Shown: piece by piece, positions 59,301 through 64,000 of the stretch
How positions within the stretch are numbered: position 1 is the stretch's first letter
Layout: each line of letters begins with the position of its first letter
Assembly: GCA_002964805.2 (NCBI GenBank)
Contig: PUDQ02000085.1
Location: 248,001-312,000 of the forward strand
Length of the DNA: 64,000 nucleotides
From: Trametes villosa
Taxonomy: Eukaryota; Basidiomycota; Agaricomycetes; Polyporales; Polyporaceae
Direction: 5' to 3'
Made by a program: the position numbers and the translations under genes
The notes under the pieces: model-generated
The model's input: only the letters and a program-made list of their open reading frames with translations
Databases searched by the model: none
Told to the model about the DNA's origin: nothing

Positions 59301-59426
59301 CGGTGCCTGCGTAAGCCCGTTGGCCTATATAATATGAGCGGATGTGTGGTGAATGCGGGACGATCGCGCGTCGAGCACGAGCTTGCTTTCGAGTCGCAGC
59401 GTCGAGGATTGCGATCGGGATTCGGG

Positions 59427-60218
59427 ATGGCCGTCCCATCCTCCCTCGCCCGCTCTCTCCTCTCCTCTTCTCGTCTTGGCCGCCAGCGCATCGCTCTCGG
59501 AACTGCATCTACTCTTCTTGCTGCCCGCACCCTGCAGTACGCTCGTACCCAGCCCGAACGCACCATGAGCACCAGCACGCACTCCTCCCTCTCGCTCGTC
59601 TCTACCCCCAGTGAGTGTCCCGCCGCATGTCCTAAGCCGAGTAGTGTAACTTGGTACTGACTGGTGCGCCTGCAGACGCGCCTGCCGCAGTCGGCCCGTA
59701 CACCCAGGCTGTCCGTGTTGGCGGCCTCCTCTTCCTTTCGGGCTCTCTCGGGCTTGATCCCGCCACAGGCAAGATGGTCGGTCCATTTCCTCTATGCACA
59801 TTCGTCGCGCGTGCTGACCGGAGCGCTTCGATGCATGGCACAGGTCGAGGGCGGCGTGGAGGAGCAGGCGAAGCAGGCGCTCCAGAACATGAAGGCGATC
59901 ATCGAGGCCGGCGGGAGCGAGGTCGGCAAGGTCGTGAAGACCACCGTGCGTGTCCTCTATATCTGGCGCGATCTTGAGTGCTCACAGGACGTGTGTGGGC
60001 GTGTAGGTGTTCTTGGCGAACATGGAGGACTTCAAGGCCGTGAACGCGATCTACTCCGCGTTCTTCGGGAACCACAAGCCGGCGCGCTCGGCGGTCCAGG
60101 TCGCGCGTCTTCCGCTCGACGCGCTGTTCGAGATCGAGGCTATCGTGAGGTGAGTTGAGCGTCGCATTGGAGAGTTCAAATGTGACCTAACACTTCCCCA
60201 CCTTCTCACAGCGCGTAA
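59427..60218 (+). CDS. RidA/YjgF-family enamine deaminase with alternative starts
   Basis: Hydrolyses reactive enamines and imines from pyridoxal-phosphate enzymes. From 59427 the product begins [20 protein letters not shown], an Arg/Ser-rich presequence like a mitochondrial signal; an in-frame Met at 59565 starts [15 protein letters not shown], a typical cytosolic RidA start. The domain reads [36 protein letters not shown], then [20 protein letters not shown] and [20 protein letters not shown], with [20 protein letters not shown] near the end; the substrate-binding Arg of [11 protein letters not shown] is present. The last exon contributes only C-GCG-TAA. Yeast has separate Hmf1 (cytosolic) and Mmf1 (mitochondrial); one gene may serve both here. 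Confidence 0.92.
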
Positions 60219-60571
60219 AATGTGGTAGACAAAATACGATGGAATGTACAATAGGCACTGCTGCCCGGTTCGAATGCACACTGCGCACGTACATGACCGA
60301 GCATTATTCTCCGCACTGCGCCTCTTCCCCGAGCGAAGTCCTTTACCCCGACTGCCCCGTCATGCCCCTTCCAAGTTCCAAGTTGCAACGCTGCATCTCA
60401 CCATCCTCGCAGACGCGATCACGTGTGCCTCTGCCAGGCAACCGACGGCAAAGGCAGGCTCGCTGCTGCTGCTGCGAGGCCCTGGGCGCGTCATGATTAC
60501 GTTCCATCTCCTCATGACATGCACAGCGCGCGCTGCCTGACAGCCTTGACCCCTCTATCACCAGATCCCCC

Positions 60572-61652
60572 ATGTCCCCAGCAGACCGCCCCAAGCCCTG
60601 CGGAGCCCTCCCGCTCCCGCTCGAGCTCTTCCTCGCCTTCAAGGAGGCTATTCCCCTCACAGAGCTGCGCACGCATGTTTGCTTTTACAAGGCAGATGCG
60701 CGCATAGCTGCGCTGTACGACTCCGAGGCCCAGTTTTGGCAGCGCGCGTGCTGGGATTGCGGCGTCGGCGCGTTGCCATCGGACGACCTGGACGATCCGC
60801 AGTGCTGGCGTGATATCGCGCTTGATATCGTTGAGCGCGACGGGTTTTGCACGCATCCGCAGTGCGGGGAGGGTCTAATGGCCTACAACCGTATGTCAGT
60901 CTAGGCGGTCAAAACGACGCACGTTAACGAGGTTTTTTTGCGGCAGGAGAACGTATGGCACGAACAAGGGCATATATCAAACCGCTTGTAGTACTCCCCC
61001 CAGAGGTAGACGCACGCGGCGCGAGGGGAGGGCCGGACATGCACCGCGCGCTCACCCAGAGCACATTTCGCTCCGTGTCCGGTTCCTCCAGTGTGGACCA
61101 GGAAGCCGTATTCCGCTCCGCCTGCGACGCACAGGGCATACACCGCGGCAGCGCGCTGCTGAAACACCACCCGCTCATAATGCGCAGCTTTGCGACGGAC
61201 GTACCGGTAGGCTCCCTCCGTATCGGCCGCGTTGGCGGACACGACCTACGCGCAGGCAAGGTCGAACGGCCGCTCGGGGTCACCGTGCACGACGTCCTCG
61301 CGGTCCTGAGCACCGAGTACGTCCCTTCGCACCCGGTGCTCACGTTATGTATGCGGGGCGCTCACCAATGTATGTGCGCCAGCCTCGACGAGACGCTGAG
61401 CTCGGACGCGCTGCTGCACTTCTTGATGGCGATGTTCGACCGGCTCCCGGCGGACTGGCCGGCGTGCGTCGCCGCGGAGCGGCTGCATACCATGCGCGGG
61501 CTCCTGGACGTATGGTGAGTCTGCCAGAACTGCAGTTGTTTCGGAATGGTTGGTGCTGACAGCTCTGTAGCCATTTCGGCGAATATGTGTATGATGGCTC
61601 TGACGGCAACGACGGCCCGTCCTTCTCTATCCGTCTGCAGAGTGGACGGTGA
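60572..61652 (+). CDS. F-box-like protein of unknown target
   Basis: Exons: MSPADRPKPCGALPLPLELF with TELRTHVCFYKADARIAALY and FWQRACWDCGVGALPSDDLD, an F-box-like start; then, after an intron (GTATGT..GGCAG), RERMARTRAYIKPLVVLPPE. A long exon runs through HDVLAVLSTEYVPSHPVLTL; it may contain a short intron near 61346-61380 that can also be read through in frame. A final exon reads FGEYVYDGSDGNDGPSFSIR with TGA at 61650-61652. The Cys-rich CWDCG and FCTHPQCGEG segments might bind a metal. The order resembles uncharacterised basidiomycete F-box proteins that I recall in multicopy. Confidence 0.65.
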
Positions 61653-61847
61653 TCGTGGTTCTAACAGAGTACGACGTACATCTGTGTTGTTGCTACAGCA
61701 ATGTTGTATACCTGCTGTTGTTCCTAGTTCCGGGGCAGTCACACAGCTGTTCTGTGAGGGTTCTCTGCCATAGCGCAACGAAGTCATAAGTTATATCCTA
61801 TCCTACAACAGCATCCGATCCACCAACATCAACATCAACATCTAACC

Positions 61848-64000
61848 TCAGAACATGCCCTGCCGCCTTGGCAGCTCAACTGGCGGCGGGCGCCCCGTCG
61901 CGCTTCCCGGCCGGTCTCGCGACCTCGGCGGCGGCGCAGGGCTGCCCCTGGGCGGGCGCATAAGCGGGTTCCCCTCGCCCGTAGGCGTCTGGCTCCGGAA
62001 CGACGCCGCGCTTGCCGTGCGCGGCGGTGGCACTGGCGAGCGCATGCGCGACGGGGACCGACTTGGAGACGACGCGGACACGGGCGTCGGGTCTGCGAGC
62101 GTGGGCATCGCCGACGGAGGAGGAGCGGCGTTGGCGGGGGTGCGTGAGCGGGAGGGCGTGGAAAGTGGGGGTACGGCAGGGACTGCGGGGACCGTGGCGG
62201 GGGAGCGGGAGCGCACAGGCGTGGAGGCGGGCGTGTGGATGGGCGTGGGCGACTTTTCGGGGTGTGCGCGGAAGGGAGGTGGGCGGGTGGGGTCTTTGGG
62301 CTTCTCGACGAGGAGGTTGTCCAGTAGGAAGCGGAAGTCGATGCCGTATTCTTCGAGGAGCTATGGGGTATTAGCTAGGATGTTGACGGTGGGAGGTTGC
62401 AGGGCATACCTTCTTGCTCTGGAGATGTGTGATTTGGATAGCTTCATCGATGGTGCGCGCGTCGACGTCGGAGCTGAACACCTGTTTCCGGAACATCTCC
62501 GCATACAGTTCGATCTGCTGCTTAGCCCACTCGACAAAGCCTGCAGATTGTGAGCATAGATCCCATATCAAACGCCTGCAGGAACTTACTGCTAGCGACT
62601 TCGTTCTGGTTGAAGCTGGCCAGGAACCAGTCGGTTGTATGCTTGATGCCTGTGAACACCACCGTCGCCAGGTCCCCGATATACGCCCCAATATGTCCCT
62701 CGAACGTGATCTTCCGCACACACTTCTTAATCACGTCCGCACGCGCCGCAAGGAACGTGCTCCGTGCCGCCGCGCCCGCCTTCAGCCTCACCAACAAGCC
62801 AATCAGACCCACGACCGTCGACTTCCTGTTCGACGGCGCGGCGAGGCTCTGGAGGAGCGCCGCGGCGAGCGCGGCCTTGAGCGGGGTGAGCTTCGCGGCG
62901 AGCGCGGGCACGACGGGCAGCTTGCCCTCGCCCTCCTCGACGAGCGCGACGGCGCGGTCCCACTCGCGCAGCGCGATCGCGACGGTGAGCTCGTCGGACC
63001 AGTCGCCCGTCCAGCGCGCGTCGCGCTCGGCCTTCTCCTTTGCGGTTGCGCCGAGCTCGCCGGACTTGGTCGCGAGGTCGGCCATCCACTCGGGCATGGG
63101 CGGGATGCCCTCGCCGGTGTAGGCCATGGAGGCGCGCTGAGAGTGCTGTTTAGTATGATGGGGTGGGTGTGATGGAGAGGGAACGTACGTCGCCGCCGAT
63201 CCACATGCTCTTGCGGCGCTGGTGCTCGCCCTCGCGTTCCTTGCGCTTCTTCGCTGCGAGCTCCTCAGCAACCTGCCGGAACTGAGAGAGCAGGTTCTTC
63301 TTGTCTACAGATATGTCCGTCCGGTATACGTGCGTCTCCTTTCCATGGCGAATCTTGAAGACGTTGTTCATATCTAGCAGGCTCATGTCAGCTTACCACA
63401 CGAGGGATACATACAGGGAACTGACTGGGGGTATCTTTGGTATCAAGCACAAGCATCTCGTTGAGCGGCCAGCAGCGTTCCGCCACGAGCTTGTCGTTCT
63501 CGCCGTTGTTCCTTCGTTTACGCTTGCGCGCGACGAGGACGGCGTCGTCGAGCAGCACGAAGCGCACAGAGTGGTCTACCTTGTAGGTGGCAGGATTCAA
63601 GGCGACGACGTTGTCGACCTCGGTGATGACGTGCCGTCCAGGGGTGGTGGGCACGAACTTGGACGAGCCCTCGATCTGCATGTGGAGGGTCTGCATCTGG
63701 TTCGCGTACAGGATTCGTAGGTCGGCGATGGAGGAGCGAACATTTCGTCTTCGATCTAGACGAGGTGTCAGTGGTGATATAGAGCATAGATCAGTCGTGA
63801 GTAGTACCTGCAACGGACGCAGAGTCATCAATGTGTAGAAGGGATGGCATGCCCTTCCATTCCGCGAGCGCTTCCTTGAACTCGAGCATCTCGTTCTCTA
63901 AAGTGCTGACCTCTTTCGATACGAGCATGAACTCGGCATAGCTGTTTCGCGCAAGTCAGTGGGAAACAACATGAAGTGAAGGGCGCGCCTACTTCTTGAA
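61848..64000 (-). CDS. EXO84: Exocyst complex component EXO84, N-terminus beyond the window
   Basis: Partial: the gene runs off the right edge. The last visible upstream exon (about 63943-64000) and the next encode AEFMLVSKEVSTLENEMLEF and a KEALAEWKGMPSLLHIDDSA stretch, the coiled-coil ahead of the PH-like domain. PH-like sequence follows: GRHVITEVDNVVALNPATYK and HSVRFVLLDDAVLVARKRKR. Then comes the Exo84 C-terminal helical region: ARWTGDWSDELTVAIALREW, LVEEGEGKLPVVPALAAKL, RKITFEGHIGAYIGDLATVV and FVEWAKQQIELYAEMFRKQV, and LLEEYGIDFRFLLDNLLVEK. The C-terminus is a long Pro/Ser/Arg-rich disordered tail with SPSRSPSRMRSPVPPPRTAS. The protein acts in the vesicle-tethering exocyst complex. Confidence 0.9.

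Noticed and set aside
59341..59426. Extension of the RidA protein upstream to an earlier Met
   Set aside because: The additional residues (SGCVVNAGRSRVEHELAFES) include acidic residues and lie right next to the tRNA gene, so they do not look like a leader; the Met at 59427 is a better candidate.
1..64000. CRISPR arrays, bacterial operons or insertion sequences
   Set aside because: The window is intron-rich eukaryotic DNA; no regularly spaced repeat arrays or transposase genes were seen.

Overview
The window is nuclear DNA of a filamentous basidiomycete, most likely an Agaricomycete of the polypore type. The basis is GC-rich coding sequence, many short introns (about 45-90 nt, GT..AG), an expanded F-box-like/leucine-rich family, a P450 typical of wood- and litter-decay fungi, and small secreted proteins with C-terminal hydrophobic tails. 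The species is inferred from style only. Gene models were spliced by hand from reading frame, splice consensus and family knowledge, so internal exon edges are approximate.

Layout. 0-11 kb: an RCC1-repeat protein divergent from a flavin-binding PNPOx-like protein; two small secreted tailed proteins; an unexplained stretch; an orphan N-terminal fragment of an HLTF/RAD5-like SNF2 protein; a GC-rich gap; an F-box-like protein. 12.9-24 kb: malic enzyme divergent from an RS-rich protein; a disordered protein with a Cys-x2-Cys end; a structured inverted repeat; a Kap114/importin-9 karyopherin. 25-32 kb: two more small secreted tailed proteins and a cytochrome P450. 32-38 kb: two related F-box-like/LRR genes in opposite orientation around COG8. 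38.8-48 kb: a SIM-like plus zinc-finger protein, a hexose-type MFS transporter, DUS2, an inositol monophosphatase and proteasome alpha5. 48.5-54 kb: three tandem F-box-like/LRR genes. 54.4-64 kb: Ess1/Pin1, a PEP mutase/isocitrate lyase family enzyme, a mARC-type MOSC protein, an intron-containing tRNA-Asp, a RidA protein, one more F-box-like protein, and EXO84 running off the right edge.

Most of the window is housekeeping: nuclear import, Golgi tethering, exocytosis, tRNA modification, proteolysis, central carbon metabolism. The accessory parts are the F-box-like paralogs and the small secreted proteins. The best candidate for something undescribed is the secreted family: at least three genes encode a signal peptide, a Lys-Arg site directly after it, a short body and a hydrophobic C-terminal tail, and two of them (about 160 residues each) share a core although they lie 21 kb apart on opposite strands. 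Other points of note are a likely AT-AG intron in the karyopherin, a 17-nt microexon in malic enzyme, a start-codon-only first exon in Ess1, and two start sites in RidA that would give mitochondrial and cytosolic forms.
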